A stretch of DNA of 64,000 nt from Shewanella sp. UCD-KL21. Its GTDB lineage: Bacteria > Pseudomonadota > Gammaproteobacteria > Enterobacterales > Shewanellaceae. The stretch lies in assembly GCF_001957135.1 (NCBI RefSeq), contig NZ_MPHK01000003.1, positions 235,585-299,584 on the forward strand, written 5' to 3'. A model generated the notes under the pieces. That model was given only the letters and a program-made list of their open reading frames with translations, was not told the origin of the DNA and searched no databases. The position numbers and the translations under genes were made by a program. Of the stretch, positions 38,012 to 50,016 are shown piece by piece (within the stretch, counting starts at the first letter, position 1; every line of letters starts with the position of its first letter).

Positions 38012-38430
38012 CTACTCTCCTTGTATTGTGACAAGTAGTTTTCTGCTGCCGCCATGATTACGATGTTCACCTAAATACAGCCCTTGCCACATTCCTAGTG
38101 CTAATTGTCCCTGGCTGATGGGCAGGGTTAATTCACAGCCCAGTAAACTGGATTTTAAATGGGCTGGCATGTCATCACTGCCTTCATAAGTGTGGATGTA
38201 ATATGGTCATTCTCTGGGGCCACATTATTAAAATACGCTTCAAAGTCTTGCCGCACAGTTGGATCAGCATTTTCGTTTACCGTAATAGAAGCTGATGTGT
38301 GTTGCAGCAATATGTGCACTAAGCCGATATCAAACCTTGTTAATTCGGGTAATTGGGTTAATACCTCTTGTGTAATTAAATGAAAACCACGAGCCTTTGG
38401 CTTTAATGATATTTGTTTTTGAAGCCACAT
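38012..38430 (-). pseudogene. yjbQ: yjbQ-family gene with a single-base frameshift
   Basis: The YjbQ (UPF0047, secondary thiamine-phosphate synthase) family protein is encoded in two frames. Residues from MWLQKQISLK to VAPEND are in one frame; from about 38205 down, the rest ([19 protein letters not shown], the motif [19 protein letters not shown] and a TAG at 38012) is in another. Restoring one C near 38205 (CA to CCA, giving ENDPYY) rebuilds a normal-length protein of about 139 residues. The uninterrupted frame starting at 38493 ends prematurely at 38155 and adds 21 non-family residues at its N-terminus. Real mutation or sequencing error cannot be told apart here. Confidence 0.85.
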
Positions 38431-38826
38431 AAAAGTCTGCTTATAATCGCTATTTTGATGATGAATTGTAGTGAATTTCAGCGATTTGGCCAACAGTAGA
38501 ATGCACTAACTTTAAACCTTGCTGCAGGATAATGAACTGTAAGCATAAAGTATGACTAAAATGACTCATATTAGCCATTGTAATTACTGTAACCCTTGCT
38601 GAGTGTAGGGTTGAGGTGGGCAGTGGTTTTAATTAATAAAAGCTAACTAAAATTACGCATTTTATTCAGTTTGCAAATTGCTTGCTCAGTGGTGCTGATA
38701 AAGTGAACGATTCTGGATGAGAATTGCTTGTAAACAGCTTAAGATACAAATTGTTGCACGATTGTTTAATCCATAAAAAGCTGCTCATTGAGCAGCTTTT
38801 TTAGTACTTAAACCAGCAGATATTGA
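38431..38826. other. Intergenic region between yjbQ and ald
   Basis: About 400 bp without a supported gene. It contains the ald terminator at its right end. I see no other structure of note. Confidence 0.5.
38774..38804 (-). terminator. Intrinsic terminator after ald
   Basis: AAAAAGCTGCTCA and TGAGCAGCTTTTTT form a strong symmetrical hairpin 25 bp beyond the ald stop codon on the minus strand; T-tracts on both strands make it bidirectional. Confidence 0.85.
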
Positions 38827-39942
38827 TTAGTTAAGCAGGCTAGTTGGCTCGGTAAACTCAAGTGCTAATGCTTCAGCAACTTCTTTACAAACAAGCTTTC
38901 CGTGGATGACATTTAAGCCATTTAGCAAGTGTTTGTCTTGCAATAATGCGGCTTTATAACCTTTGTTTGCAAGCTTAATAATGTACGGTAGCGTGGCATT
39001 ATTGAGCGCAAATGTTGAGGTGCGAGCCACAGCGCCAGGCATGTTTGCAACGCAGTAATGAACTACGTCATCAACGATATAAGTTGGCTCTTGGTGAGTG
39101 GTTGCATAAGAGGTTTCCACACAGCCACCTTGGTCGATAGCGACATCAACAATAGCGCTGCCAGGCTTCATAAGGCTAATCATATCGCGGGTTACAAGTT
39201 TAGGCGCAGCAGCGCCAGGAACCAGTACACCACCAATGACTAAGTCTGCTTCTAATACGTGGCGTTCAATGGCATCAGCAGTAGAGTAAATGGCTTTAAC
39301 TGCAGAACCAAATTGTACATTTAAACGACGTAGAGCATCGATGCTACGATCAAGTACAACCACGTCAGCGCCCATGCCTACCGCCATTTGCGCTGCATTA
39401 GTACCGACCATACCGCCGCCAATAATAACGACTTTGGCTGGTTCAACACCAGGAACGCCGCCCAGTAACATACCGCGGCCGCCGAGTGATTTTTCAAGTG
39501 CACGTGCACCTGCTTGAATCGACATACGCCCAGCAACTTCTGACATTGGCGCTAATAAAGGAAGGCCACCACGGTCATCTGTTACGGTTTCATAGGCGAT
39601 ACAAACGGCCTTACTTTTTATCAAATCTTCGGTCTGTGGTAAGTCTGGTGCAAGGTGTAAATAAGTGAATAGAATTTGGTCTTCACGCAGCATGGCGCGC
39701 TCAATCGCTTGCGGCTCTTTAACCTTTACTATCATATCTGATTGCGCAAACACTTCTGCTGCGGTTGCTAAGATTTCTGCACCGGCATCAATATAATCTT
39801 GGTTAGTAAATCCAATGCCAATACCTGCATCTGATTGAACAAATACATCATGACCTTTAATTGTTAATTCACGAACGCTTGAAGGAACCATACCAACACG
39901 GTATTCATGGTTTTTGATTTCAGTAGGGATACCAATAATCAT
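38827..39942 (-). CDS. ald: Alanine dehydrogenase
   Basis: A 371-residue NAD-dependent enzyme interconverting L-alanine and pyruvate plus ammonia. N-terminal MIIGIPTEIKNHEYRVGMVPSS and the catalytic-region TYLHLAPDLPQT are typical; the NAD-binding Rossmann motif is VVIIGGGMVGTNAAQMAVGMGA. Length equals the family norm. It is divergent from lrp, whose product classically regulates alanine dehydrogenase genes in response to leucine or alanine, so control from the 178-bp gap is likely. Confidence 0.96.
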   Translation of the reverse strand: MIIGIPTEIKNHEYRVGMVPSSVRELTIKGHDVFVQSDAGIGIGFTNQDYIDAGAEILATAAEVFAQSDMIVKVKEPQAIERAMLREDQILFTYLHLAPDLPQTEDLIKSKAVCIAYETVTDDRGGLPLLAPMSEVAGRMSIQAGARALEKSLGGRGMLLGGVPGVEPAKVVIIGGGMVGTNAAQMAVGMGADVVVLDRSIDALRRLNVQFGSAVKAIYSTADAIERHVLEADLVIGGVLVPGAAAPKLVTRDMISLMKPGSAIVDVAIDQGGCVETSYATTHQEPTYIVDDVVHYCVANMPGAVARTSTFALNNATLPYIIKLANKGYKAALLQDKHLLNGLNVIHGKLVCKEVAEALALEFTEPTSLLN

Positions 39943-40120
39943 TTTGAGCCTCTAATTGATTTTCACTCGTTTTTGCGAGCCAATAGTTATTATATTCGAT
40001 GACCTGAACGTGCTTATTTCAGGGAAGTCTAGTATAGTGCCCCTGTCGCAGTTTATGCTGCTAAACTTTACACATTAAAAGATGAATATGTTGTTTTTGT
40101 GCTAAAGCAAGGTTAATAAT

Positions 40121-40627
40121 ATGGCAAATAATAAGAAAAATTCTGTGAAAGATTTAGATCGGATTGACCGTAATATCCTCAATGAACTTCAAATTGATGG
40201 TCGCATATCAAATGTGGAGTTATCTAAGCGTGTTGGCCTGAGTCCAACACCATGTTTAGAGCGAGTTAAACGTCTTGAGAAACAAGGATACATTAATGGC
40301 TACACTGCATTAGTGAATCCTCATTACTTGGGTGCATCGTTACTTGTATTTGTGGAAATCACCTTAACTCGAGATACCCCTGATATTTTTGAACGCTTTA
40401 ACAAAGCCGTTCAGTTGTTAGATGATATTCAAGAATGTCATTTGGTTTCTGGCGATTTTGATTACCTACTAAAAACCCGCGTATCAGACATGTCAGCTTA
40501 TCGCCGTTTGTTAGGTGAGACATTACTTAAGTTACCATCAGTTTCTGATACTCGTACTTACGTGGTTATGGAAGAAGTTAAGCAAACGAATAAAGTTGCC
40601 TTAAATTTATTAGCTGATACTTACTAA
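40121..40627 (+). CDS. lrp: Leucine-responsive regulatory protein
   Basis: A 168-residue DNA-binding regulator. The N-terminal winged helix-turn-helix reads DRNILNELQIDGRISNVELS then KRVGLSPTPCLERVKRLEKQ, nearly as in E. coli Lrp, followed by the RAM effector-binding domain (GASLLVFVEITLTRDTPD, ECHLVSGDFDYLLKTRV). Divergent to ald and upstream of ftsK, as in E. coli where lrp precedes ftsK and lolA. Confidence 0.95.
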   Translation: MANNKKNSVKDLDRIDRNILNELQIDGRISNVELSKRVGLSPTPCLERVKRLEKQGYINGYTALVNPHYLGASLLVFVEITLTRDTPDIFERFNKAVQLLDDIQECHLVSGDFDYLLKTRVSDMSAYRRLLGETLLKLPSVSDTRTYVVMEEVKQTNKVALNLLADTY

Positions 40628-40644
40628 ATTTAATAACCAATAAA

Positions 40645-40674
40645 AATAAAGGGCATTGCCCTTTATTTTTTTGC
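40645..40674 (+). terminator. Intrinsic terminator after lrp
   Basis: AAATAAAGGGCA and TGCCCTTTATTT with minimal loop, continuing into a T7 run 18 bp after the lrp stop. Confidence 0.85.
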
Positions 40675-40870
40675 CTAAAATTTACAGCAAGCTCATTCTT
40701 AGGCTTAAAAATAACCAACTAAAGCCAGATTAAAATTATTTCTCTTCTACAGGCATCTATCTGAAAACATTAGGTTGAGCTTGGCATCCGCGCGTTGCAT
40801 AATCACTGCATACACATTGATATTCTGTTATTGTTATCATTCTTTTTAAATCTTATTTGGGTGTTTTCGT

Positions 40871-43642
40871 TTGTCTCAGGGAAATAGTCTTCAAACACTT
40901 AGTGGTCTTCAGCGTCTTTTGGAAGGTGGGTTGATCATCTGTTGCATGACTGCAACTTATATTCTTATTGCACTTAGCAGCTTCGATCCTAATGATCCCG
41001 GCTGGAGTCAGTCGCATTTCCAAGGTGAAATCAGTAATCTAACTGGCGCCGTTGGCGCATGGACAGCTGATGTTTTATTTTATTTTTTCGGCTTCATTGC
41101 CTATCTCATCCCAATAATTATTGCTGCTTCTGGCTGGTTTATTTTTAATCGTACTCACAAACTGTTTGAAATCGACTATTTTTCTGTCGGATTAAGGATT
41201 ATCGGTTTTTTACTGATGGTGTTTGCATTGGCAGCGTTAGCGAGTATGAATGCCGATGACATGTATGTATTTTCTGCTGGCGGAGTGGCAGGGGATGTGA
41301 TCAGCCAAGCAATGATGCCTTACTTTAATAACCTTGGCACAACCTTATTGCTGCTATGTTTTATCGGCGCAGGTTTTACTTTAACTACTGGTATAAGCTG
41401 GTTAACCGTTATTGAAAGTACTGGTTTAGCCACTATTTGGTGTATAAAAAAAATCATTAGCATCCCAAGTTACCTCTCAGCCAGTAACGAAACCGAAGAT
41501 ACCCGCGGCTTTATGTCTGTCGTTGATAAATTTAAACAGGGCCGTGACGATGCGGGCAACGTAAAGCATGACAAAGCGGAGCTTGATGCTGCAGCAATTG
41601 ATCTCACGAGTATGCCCCATGATGAGACTGAAGTTACTGCAGCTTTAGAAACTGAAACTAATGAATTCGAAGAGAAAACCTCTATTTTCAGCCGTATAAA
41701 ATCAAAAGTGATACCCAGTCGCGACAAAGAAGAAACGAATTTGACTGCTGATTTAGAGGCAGATGTCGAGCCCGGTTTTGGCGCTGAAATAGACCATGAG
41801 GCTAAATTAACTTCCCATAATGGTAGAGTTGAACCCAAATTAAACGCCAGCAATGATCAGCAAGACGATGATAATTTAACCCCGCCTTGGGTCGCTTCAG
41901 GGGATGCCCCCGCAGCTGATTTTACTGAAGCGAATCATCATTTAAGTGAACAGTCTGAGGCTCATGTTAGTCATAGCGACCCGTTAGATGAAGCATTCAG
42001 TCAAACTCATAGCACTGGTGCAACAGCGACCGCGCAGCCAAACCCTGCAACGCCAAAACCAGCTGAGCAAGCGCGTATTGTTGAAGGCATTGTGGTGTTG
42101 CCAGGCCAAGAGCCCCAAATAGTTTATGGCCAATCTAAAGTTGAAATGCCGCCACTGCCAAGTATTACCTTATTAGATGTACCTGACAGAAAAGAAAACC
42201 CAATTACCAAAGAAGAACTCGATATTGTCGCGAGGCTGGTTGAAACTAAGCTGGCTGACTTTAATATTGTCGCTAATGTTGTTGGGGTATTCCCAGGCCC
42301 TGTGGTGACTCGATTTGAACTTGAATTAGCCCCTGGTGTCAAAGCCTCTAAGATCACTAATTTATCTAAAGATTTAGCCCGTTCATTATTGGCAGAAAGT
42401 GTCCGTGTTGTTGAGGTTATTCCTGGTAAAGCTTTTGTGGGTCTTGAACTACCGAATAAATTCCGTGAAACGGTATTTATGCGCGATGTATTAGACTCTA
42501 AAACCTTTGAAGAAAGTAAATCTGATTTATCCATGGTGCTTGGGCAAGATATTGCTGGCGATCCCGTGGTGGTTGATTTAGGCAAAATGCCGCATTTATT
42601 GGTTGCTGGTACCACTGGTTCGGGTAAGTCAGTTGGCGTGAACGTGATGATCACCAGTATCTTGTATAAGTCAGGTCCTGACGATGTGCGCTTTATCATG
42701 ATTGACCCGAAAATGTTGGAGCTTTCCGTATATGGCGGTATTCCTCATTTGTTATGTGAAGTGGTTACCGATATGAAAGAAGCGGCTAATGCATTACGTT
42801 GGTGTGTTGGTGAAATGGAGCGACGTTACAAGTTAATGTCAGCCCTTGGGGTACGTAATTTAAAAGGGTATAACGCTAAAATTAAATCAGCCATAGAAGC
42901 AGGTGAACCGATAGTTGACCCATTATGGACCTCATCTGACAGTATGGATGAACAGGCGCCAGAGCTCGAAAAATTACCATCGATTGTGGTGGTGGTTGAT
43001 GAATTTGCTGACATGATTATGATTGTCGGTAAAAAGGTCGAAGAGCTGATTGCCCGTATTGCGCAAAAAGCTCGTGCTGCGGGTATACACTTAATCTTAG
43101 CCACCCAAAGGCCTTCTGTAGATGTGATCACCGGTTTGATTAAAGCAAACGTGCCAACACGTATAGCTTTTCAAGTGTCATCAAGAATTGACTCTAGAAC
43201 CATTTTAGATCAGCAAGGCGCTGAAACACTGCTTGGTATGGGTGACATGTTGTACTTACCACCTGGTACCAGCGTGCCTATTCGTGTCCATGGCGCTTTC
43301 ATTGACGATCATGAAGTGCATAAAGTGGTGGCAGACTGGCATGCTCGTGGTAAGCCGCGTTATATTGAAGAAATCTTAAATGGCGTCAGTGAAGGTGAGC
43401 AAGTATTGCTGCCTGGTGAAGCTGCAGAATCTGATGATGATACCGATCAGTTATATGATGAAGCGGTTGCGTTTGTCACTGAAACCCGTCGAGGCTCAAT
43501 TTCAAGTGTGCAGCGTAAGTTTAAAATTGGTTATAACCGCGCAGCGCGGATTATCGAAATGATGGAAACGCAGGGGATTGTCAGTACGCAAGGCCATAAT
43601 GGTAATCGTGAAGTTTTAGCTCCGCCGCCACCGAGAAACTAA
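40871..43642 (+). CDS. ftsK: DNA translocase FtsK
   Basis: A 923-residue septal DNA pump that clears and aligns chromosome termini for XerCD recombination at dif. Four N-terminal membrane helices (about residues 20-185), an acidic Pro/Ala-containing linker (about 200-430, shorter than in E. coli), then the RecA-like motor with Walker [13 protein letters not shown], Walker [12 protein letters not shown] and [18 protein letters not shown], and the C-terminal gamma winged-helix domain ([20 protein letters not shown]) that reads KOPS sites. The start is TTG at 40871, giving [12 protein letters not shown]. Confidence 0.96.
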   Translation: MSQGNSLQTLSGLQRLLEGGLIICCMTATYILIALSSFDPNDPGWSQSHFQGEISNLTGAVGAWTADVLFYFFGFIAYLIPIIIAASGWFIFNRTHKLFEIDYFSVGLRIIGFLLMVFALAALASMNADDMYVFSAGGVAGDVISQAMMPYFNNLGTTLLLLCFIGAGFTLTTGISWLTVIESTGLATIWCIKKIISIPSYLSASNETEDTRGFMSVVDKFKQGRDDAGNVKHDKAELDAAAIDLTSMPHDETEVTAALETETNEFEEKTSIFSRIKSKVIPSRDKEETNLTADLEADVEPGFGAEIDHEAKLTSHNGRVEPKLNASNDQQDDDNLTPPWVASGDAPAADFTEANHHLSEQSEAHVSHSDPLDEAFSQTHSTGATATAQPNPATPKPAEQARIVEGIVVLPGQEPQIVYGQSKVEMPPLPSITLLDVPDRKENPITKEELDIVARLVETKLADFNIVANVVGVFPGPVVTRFELELAPGVKASKITNLSKDLARSLLAESVRVVEVIPGKAFVGLELPNKFRETVFMRDVLDSKTFEESKSDLSMVLGQDIAGDPVVVDLGKMPHLLVAGTTGSGKSVGVNVMITSILYKSGPDDVRFIMIDPKMLELSVYGGIPHLLCEVVTDMKEAANALRWCVGEMERRYKLMSALGVRNLKGYNAKIKSAIEAGEPIVDPLWTSSDSMDEQAPELEKLPSIVVVVDEFADMIMIVGKKVEELIARIAQKARAAGIHLILATQRPSVDVITGLIKANVPTRIAFQVSSRIDSRTILDQQGAETLLGMGDMLYLPPGTSVPIRVHGAFIDDHEVHKVVADWHARGKPRYIEEILNGVSEGEQVLLPGEAAESDDDTDQLYDEAVAFVTETRRGSISSVQRKFKIGYNRAARIIEMMETQGIVSTQGHNGNREVLAPPPPRN

Positions 43643-43824
43643 CCGCGGACCGATCATCATAATCACTGCGTTTATAGCCTGTGTGATTAAATTAGCCGTT
43701 ATAATGACGCCATTGATAATCAAGCTTATAAAGAAAAGCCTTAGTGGCAAAAAGTGGCAAAGACATCACCACTAGCCTTAAAAGTTTACCGCTAAGAATT
43801 AGCAATACAGTATTAGGAATTTAT

Positions 43825-44463
43825 ATGAACAAGCGTTTTGCTGTTGTTACAGCCTTAGCATTATTATTGTCAGGCAATGCGTTAGCTGATGAGTCAGCGC
43901 AATTGCGTGATCGCCTAGCCAAAGCCGATTCATTAAAAGCGGATTTTACTCAGCAAGTTACCGATATAAACAATAAAGTTATTCAGTCAGGAAAAGGCGT
44001 ATTTGCCCTTGCTTATCCTAACAAGTTTTATTGGCATTTAACTGAGCCTGATGAGTCGCTCATTGTGGCAGATGGTAAAGACTTATGGATTTATAACCCT
44101 TTTGCTGAAGAAGTTTCAGTCATGGACTTTGCTGATGCTATCGACGCGTCGCCAATGGCGCTGCTGGTGCACCGCGATGAAGCCACTTGGTCACAATACC
44201 GTGTTGAGCAAATTGAACCGCAATCAGCTAAAGCCTGTTATTCCATTAAGCCCAAAGCGGATGATTCAAGTGTGGTGACTGTCACAGTGTGCTTCAATGA
44301 GGCAGAGCTAAGCGATTTTAATTTGTTAGATGAGCAAGGCAATTACAGTCAGTTCACCCTATCAAATCAAACCAAGGTTGCCGAAGACGAAAACGGCTTA
44401 TTTGAATTTACCGTACCGGCAAACGTTGATATAGACGATCAACGCTCAAGCCTTGTTCAGTAG
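43825..44463 (+). CDS. lolA: Outer-membrane lipoprotein carrier protein LolA
   Basis: A 212-residue periplasmic chaperone that takes lipoproteins from the LolCDE complex to LolB. The signal peptide is MNKRFAVVTALALLLSGNALA; the mature part shows LKADFTQQVTD, SGKGVFALAYPNKFYWHLTEPDE and WIYNPFAEEVS, all typical. Start ATG 43825 has AGGA upstream; a longer frame from 43744 would bury the signal peptide. Neighbours ftsK and rarA give the conserved ftsK-lolA-rarA order. Confidence 0.95.
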   Translation: MNKRFAVVTALALLLSGNALADESAQLRDRLAKADSLKADFTQQVTDINNKVIQSGKGVFALAYPNKFYWHLTEPDESLIVADGKDLWIYNPFAEEVSVMDFADAIDASPMALLVHRDEATWSQYRVEQIEPQSAKACYSIKPKADDSSVVTVTVCFNEAELSDFNLLDEQGNYSQFTLSNQTKVAEDENGLFEFTVPANVDIDDQRSSLVQ

Positions 44464-44469
44464 GTTATT

Positions 44470-45801
44470 GTGTCTACTTTAGGTTTCGATTTTGCCCCAG
44501 ACTTTCGTCCTTTAGCCGCACGAATGCGCCCAAGGGACATAAGCGAGTATGTTGGCCAGCAGCATTTGCTCGGTAAAGGTCAGCCACTGCGCCAAGCACT
44601 TGAGGCCAATCGAGCTCACTCTATGTTGTTATGGGGGCCACCGGGCACAGGCAAAACCACCTTAGCTGAGCTAGTGGCGCATTATGCCAATGCCCATGTT
44701 GAGCGCATTTCTGCGGTCACCTCAGGGGTTAAAGAAATTCGCGCCGCCATCGAGCAAGCGAAAGCAGTAGCCCAAAGCCGCGGTCAACGTACATTATTGT
44801 TTGTGGACGAAGTGCATCGCTTTAATAAAAGCCAACAAGATGCGTTTTTACCTTTCATTGAAGACGGTACAGTTATTTTTGTTGGCGCGACCACTGAAAA
44901 CCCATCTTTTGAGCTCAATAACGCCTTATTGTCTCGTGCCCGAGTCTATTTGATTAATCGCTTAGATGGCGACGATATTGCTGCGATTATCAATCAAGCA
45001 TTAACGGATACTGAGCGTGGTTTCGGTAACCGTGGTTTTACTATTTCTGAAACAATAATGCAGCAGTTAGCTTCAATTAGTGATGGTGATGCCCGCAAAG
45101 CATTAAATCTACTCGAGCTAATGAGTGATTTAGTGGCTGATAACGGTGAATTTACCCAAGAGATGCTGACGCAAGTGGCTGGGCATCAAATGGCTGCTTA
45201 TGACAAAAATGGCGATCAATTTTATGATTTGATTTCTGCGGTGCATAAGTCAGTGAGAGGCTCAGCTCCCGATGCCGCATTGTATTGGTATTGTCGAATA
45301 CTTGAAGGCGGCGGCGATCCTCTCTATGTTGCACGTAGATTATTAGCTATTGCCTCTGAAGATGTGGGTAACGCCGATCCAACCGCAATGAATATCGCCC
45401 TTAATGCTTGGGATTGTTATCACCGCGTAGGTCCTGCTGAAGGTGAGCGCGCTATCGCCCAAGCGATTGTGTACTTGGCCAGTGCACCAAAAAGTAATGC
45501 AGTGTATACCGCCTTTAAAGCAGCAAGAGTGCTGGCTAGCGAAACAGGGCATGAATCTGTGCCAGATCACTTACGCAATGCTCCCACGCAATTGATGAAA
45601 AATATGGGCTTAGGGGCAGAGTATCGCTATGCTCATGATGAACCAGGTGCCTATGCAACTGGTGAGAATTACTTCCCTGAGTCAATAAAAGACAGTCAAT
45701 TGTATTACCCAACTGAACGCGGCTTTGAAAAAAGAATTAAAGATAAACTGGCCCATTTAGCAGAACTAGACCGAACCAGTGAGGTAAAACGCTATGATTA
45801 G
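44470..45801 (+). CDS. rarA: Replication-associated recombination ATPase RarA (MgsA)
   Basis: A 443-residue AAA+ ATPase related to clamp loaders that acts at stalled replication forks. Walker [14 protein letters not shown], Walker [21 protein letters not shown], sensor motif [12 protein letters not shown] and the C-terminal tetramerisation region ([20 protein letters not shown]) are present. GTG at 44470 is used as start, six bases after the lolA stop. Its 3' end overlaps crcB by 8 bp. Confidence 0.95.
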   Translation: MSTLGFDFAPDFRPLAARMRPRDISEYVGQQHLLGKGQPLRQALEANRAHSMLLWGPPGTGKTTLAELVAHYANAHVERISAVTSGVKEIRAAIEQAKAVAQSRGQRTLLFVDEVHRFNKSQQDAFLPFIEDGTVIFVGATTENPSFELNNALLSRARVYLINRLDGDDIAAIINQALTDTERGFGNRGFTISETIMQQLASISDGDARKALNLLELMSDLVADNGEFTQEMLTQVAGHQMAAYDKNGDQFYDLISAVHKSVRGSAPDAALYWYCRILEGGGDPLYVARRLLAIASEDVGNADPTAMNIALNAWDCYHRVGPAEGERAIAQAIVYLASAPKSNAVYTAFKAARVLASETGHESVPDHLRNAPTQLMKNMGLGAEYRYAHDEPGAYATGENYFPESIKDSQLYYPTERGFEKRIKDKLAHLAELDRTSEVKRYD

Positions 45802-46177
45802 CATGAGCAATATCATGTTTGTGGCCCTTGGTGGTTCAATTGGGGCTGTTTTTCGTTATCTAATCTCAATTTTCATGCTTCAGCTATTTGGAAGCAGTTT
45901 CCCTTTTGGTACACTGTTGGTAAATGTATTGGGATCATTTTTGATGGGTGTGGTTTATGCTATTGGTCAAGCCAGCCAGTTAAGTCCTGAATTAAAAGCC
46001 ATGATAGGTGTTGGATTGTTAGGCGCCTTAACGACTTTTTCTACTTTTTCCAATGAAACATTATTGCTAATGCAAGAAGGTCTTTTTGCAAAAGCTATTC
46101 TCAACGTGTTGTTGAACGTTGTACTGTGTATTTTCATGGTATATGTCGGTCAGCAGCTAGTTTTTTCTCGCATTTAA
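45794..46177 (+). CDS. crcB: Fluoride channel CrcB (Fluc)
   Basis: A 127-residue membrane protein with four helices that exports fluoride as a dual-topology dimer. Motifs [24 protein letters not shown] and [17 protein letters not shown] are conserved. Translationally coupled to rarA by an 8-bp overlap and followed 18 bp later by serS. No fluoride riboswitch is seen, as expected for an internal operon gene. Confidence 0.94.
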   Translation: MISMSNIMFVALGGSIGAVFRYLISIFMLQLFGSSFPFGTLLVNVLGSFLMGVVYAIGQASQLSPELKAMIGVGLLGALTTFSTFSNETLLLMQEGLFAKAILNVLLNVVLCIFMVYVGQQLVFSRI

Positions 46178-46192
46178 CTATTAAGAATATAA

Positions 46193-47482
<1,290 letters not shown>

Positions 47483-47514
47483 GTCTTCGCTAGCGCTAAG
47501 GCGTTATCTGAGCA

Positions 47515-47547
47515 TAAAAAAACCAAACATAGTGTTTGGTTTTTTTG
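47515..47547. terminator. Intrinsic terminator after serS (bidirectional)
   Basis: AAAAAAACCAAACA, loop TAG, TGTTTGGTTTTTTT. It lies between the convergent serS and tusE genes and has T-tracts on both strands. Confidence 0.9.
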
Positions 47548-47581
47548 TGCTGTAAATTTAGCAAGTCTGCTTACATAAGAG

Positions 47582-47920
47582 TTATAGGCACTTAGCAGGT
47601 TTTGGTAAGCCTGCAATTTTAGTCGCCTGTTTAGCTGGGCCCACAGGAAAGAGAGTATACAAGTATTTTGAATTACCTTTATCAGGCCCTAACGTCTGGC
47701 CAATGGCTTTTACTAACACTCTAATCGCTGGGCTTGTTTTGTATTCAAGATAAAAATTACGTACAAAATTGACCACTTCCCAATGTTGCTCGGTTAATAC
47801 GATATCTTCACCTGCAGCTAAAATAGCCGCCATTTCAGGTTGCCAATCAGCAACGTTTTTTAAATAACCTTGAGCATCAACCTCTATTTGTTGCCCATTA
47901 AATTCAATTGAATTTACCAA
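47582..47920 (-). CDS. tusE: Sulfurtransferase TusE (DsrC family)
   Basis: A 112-residue protein that accepts sulfur from TusBCD and hands it to MnmA for 2-thiolation of tRNA wobble uridine. It carries the DsrC-family features [25 protein letters not shown] and [22 protein letters not shown], and the conserved penultimate cysteine (PAKCL). It overlaps tusB by 7 bp and is the last gene of tusDCBE. Confidence 0.93.
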   Translation of the reverse strand: MVNSIEFNGQQIEVDAQGYLKNVADWQPEMAAILAAGEDIVLTEQHWEVVNFVRNFYLEYKTSPAIRVLVKAIGQTLGPDKGNSKYLYTLFPVGPAKQATKIAGLPKPAKCL

Positions 47921-48204
47921 GTAATCACCTTCGTGTGTTTCAATGTAGCCAGTACAAACTGGTCATAATCAATAATTGAGATATTAGCGCTGCTAGGTAA
48001 AAGTGCTGTTAAGCCTCGAGCTTGTATATCTTCAGATAATATATAAATCTGTATATCTTGCAATTTTTGCTGCCAATGGCTTTGTAATAAGCAATTAATC
48101 GCATCGTTAGCAAGGATGATACTGTCTTCACTAGCAATATAACGTAAGCAGCAATTAAGCGCGTTGTCAGTGGTCGCTGAGGTTTGAATGTGATGTAAAA
48201 TCAT
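47914..48204 (-). CDS. tusB: Sulfur-relay subunit TusB (DsrH family)
   Basis: A 96-residue subunit of the hexameric TusBCD complex. It starts [20 protein letters not shown], typical of TusB/DsrH; the protein overlaps TusC by one base and TusE by 7 bp, so all are translationally coupled. Confidence 0.88.
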   Translation of the reverse strand: MILHHIQTSATTDNALNCCLRYIASEDSIILANDAINCLLQSHWQQKLQDIQIYILSEDIQARGLTALLPSSANISIIDYDQFVLATLKHTKVITW

Positions 48205-48560
48205 TAGTAAACCACCACTTCATGACTTTGTGCTAATAATTGCTTAATGGCGTCGCTGTCAGCTAATTGCGCCTCAAAATTAAACTTGTCTTCAGTGATG
48301 CCAAATTGTTTTGCTGACTGCTCACACACTAAAACGGTTTCAATATCATAAATATTCAGTGCTTTAAACGTCGACAGGTAATCTTTACTGCCAACTAATT
48401 CAGCTTGTTGATCGGCGAGTAAATGCAGCACGGCTTCATCAGTAAATACCACGCTAACTTGTTGCTCAAAACTGGCACTCAGTAGTGCAAAGTCTAAGCC
48501 TTCACGGCTGGAGCTATTGCCCAATGGGCTTTGTCGGAAAATAACGCAAATTTGCTTCAT
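48204..48560 (-). CDS. tusC: Sulfur-relay subunit TusC (DsrF family)
   Basis: A 118-residue subunit of TusBCD. ICVIFRQSPLGNSSSREGLD at the N-terminus is the family signature, followed by ASFEQQVSVVFTDEAVLHLL. It probably has a structural rather than catalytic role in the complex, as in E. coli. Confidence 0.9.
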   Translation of the reverse strand: MKQICVIFRQSPLGNSSSREGLDFALLSASFEQQVSVVFTDEAVLHLLADQQAELVGSKDYLSTFKALNIYDIETVLVCEQSAKQFGITEDKFNFEAQLADSDAIKQLLAQSHEVVVY

Positions 48561-48593
48561 GTGGTTACCTTGCCAAGCAATTTAAAATCAGCA

Positions 48594-48983
48594 TTAAAAA
48601 CATACTAATCGGTCAGATGTTTCAATACCGGTGACCAGCTCACCTAAACCACCCATTTCAAATGGCGCGCTAGAATTAAACTGTGATTTCGCATTTTCGC
48701 TGGCGTCTTGCTGTGATAACACGCCGCGGCGCAGCGCTGCAGATACGCAATTTATCAACTGAATATTGTGCTCAGTGGCCAAGGATTTCCATGCTTTATG
48801 CATGTCATGTTCATCAGAGGCAGGGCAGATTAATTGACTGCTATTGGTCACGCCGTCTTGATAAAAGAAAATTCGGCTTACTTCATGGCCGAGTGACAAT
48901 ACGCTTACAGTAAAGCGCAATGCTCTAAAGCTCGCTGTTGAGCCATAAACTGTGCCATTAACTTGGATAATAAATTTATTCAT
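48594..48983 (-). CDS. tusD: Sulfur-relay catalytic subunit TusD (DsrE family)
   Basis: A 129-residue subunit carrying the persulfide cysteine, visible in QLINCVSAALRRGV (about residue 76). VNGTVYGSTASFRALRF and GHEVSRIFFYQDGV are family motifs. The start ATG at 48983 is only about 9 bp after the T-run of an upstream hairpin, and no Shine-Dalgarno lies at normal distance (GGAG inside the hairpin arm is 15 bp away). Confidence 0.92.
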   Translation of the reverse strand: MNKFIIQVNGTVYGSTASFRALRFTVSVLSLGHEVSRIFFYQDGVTNSSQLICPASDEHDMHKAWKSLATEHNIQLINCVSAALRRGVLSQQDASENAKSQFNSSAPFEMGGLGELVTGIETSDRLVCF

Positions 48984-48989
48984 AACAAT

Positions 48990-49022
48990 AAAAAATGGCT
49001 CCTAATAAGGGAGCCATTTTAG
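48990..49022 (-). terminator. Intrinsic terminator after the YccA gene, abutting tusD
   Basis: AAAATGGCTCC, 7-nt loop, GGAGCCATTTT, with T6 on the minus strand. The T-tract lies within the tusD leader, leaving only about 9 bp to the tusD ATG. Confidence 0.8.
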
Positions 49023-49081
49023 CGTAGTAAACCGATTAATCACAAGGTTAGAACCAAATGAATAACCAAGTAACTTAACGC

Positions 49082-49741
49082 CTAGTCATCGTTACCCATG
49101 CCCATTAAGTGTAATAGCGCCATAAATAAGTTGATGAAGTTTAAGAACAACGAAATCGTTGCACGGATATAGTTAGTTTCGCCACCATTGACGATACGGC
49201 TTGTATCATAAAGGATTAAGCCTACCATCAGCATCGCTACTGCAGCTTGAATTGCCATAAAGGCTACGCTGTTACCAACAAACATGTTGATTAGTGATGC
49301 GCCGATAACCACAATCAGACCAGCAAACAGGAAGCTGCCCATAAAGTTGAAATCTTTCTTAGTCGTAATGGCATACGCAGATAAAGAAATAAAGATAACC
49401 GAAGTTAAACCAAACGCTTGCATAATAAGCTCAGGGCCATTAGCTAAACCAGCATAGTGGTTTAAGATGTAGCCTAATGATGCACCTTGCATGCCGGTAA
49501 AGGCAAAAATCCACGCAAGCCCTGACGCATTGTCTGCTTTTTTCAGAGTCACCATCATGACTACGATACTACCCAGTGATAGTCCGATTGACATGAAAGG
49601 GCCAATGTTCATCATCATGGCTACACCTGCCATGACTGCTGCAAAGGCAAGCGTCATCGACAATAACATGTAGGTATTTTTGATAAGTTTATTGGTTTCC
49701 ATCGTGGTAGCTTGATGGCCCGATAAAGTTTGTTGATTCAT
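49082..49741 (-). CDS. yccA: Bax inhibitor-1/YccA-family membrane protein
   Basis: A 219-residue inner-membrane protein with seven predicted helices (KNTYMLLSMTLAFAAVMAGV onward, ending FLNFINLFMALLHLMGMGNDD). E. coli YccA is a substrate and modulator of the FtsH protease. ATG at 49741 (MNQQTL) has GGAG 6 bp upstream; an in-frame ATG four codons earlier (49753) is less likely. Adjacent to the tus genes, as yccA is to tusE in E. coli. Confidence 0.88.
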   Translation of the reverse strand: MNQQTLSGHQATTMETNKLIKNTYMLLSMTLAFAAVMAGVAMMMNIGPFMSIGLSLGSIVVMMVTLKKADNASGLAWIFAFTGMQGASLGYILNHYAGLANGPELIMQAFGLTSVIFISLSAYAITTKKDFNFMGSFLFAGLIVVIGASLINMFVGNSVAFMAIQAAVAMLMVGLILYDTSRIVNGGETNYIRATISLFLNFINLFMALLHLMGMGNDD

Positions 49742-50016
49742 AACAGTCTCCATAGACTCGAAAAAAACTGTAATGACGTAGAGTCACTACAAAAGATATT
49801 TATTAAATTATTTAGATTTATAATACCTTAGCTTTAACACAGCTTAAAGGTATATCAGTGCTACTGTCATGTTAACTATTATTTAATGTCTATTTAATGT
49901 CACATGTGCATATAACAAAAATTGTCCTTTACAACATTTTTACTAAGAAAGCTGAACTGAACATTAAATTATCATTACAACGTGTTAATAGTGTCACCAA
50001 CATGCAGCTTTTGTGG

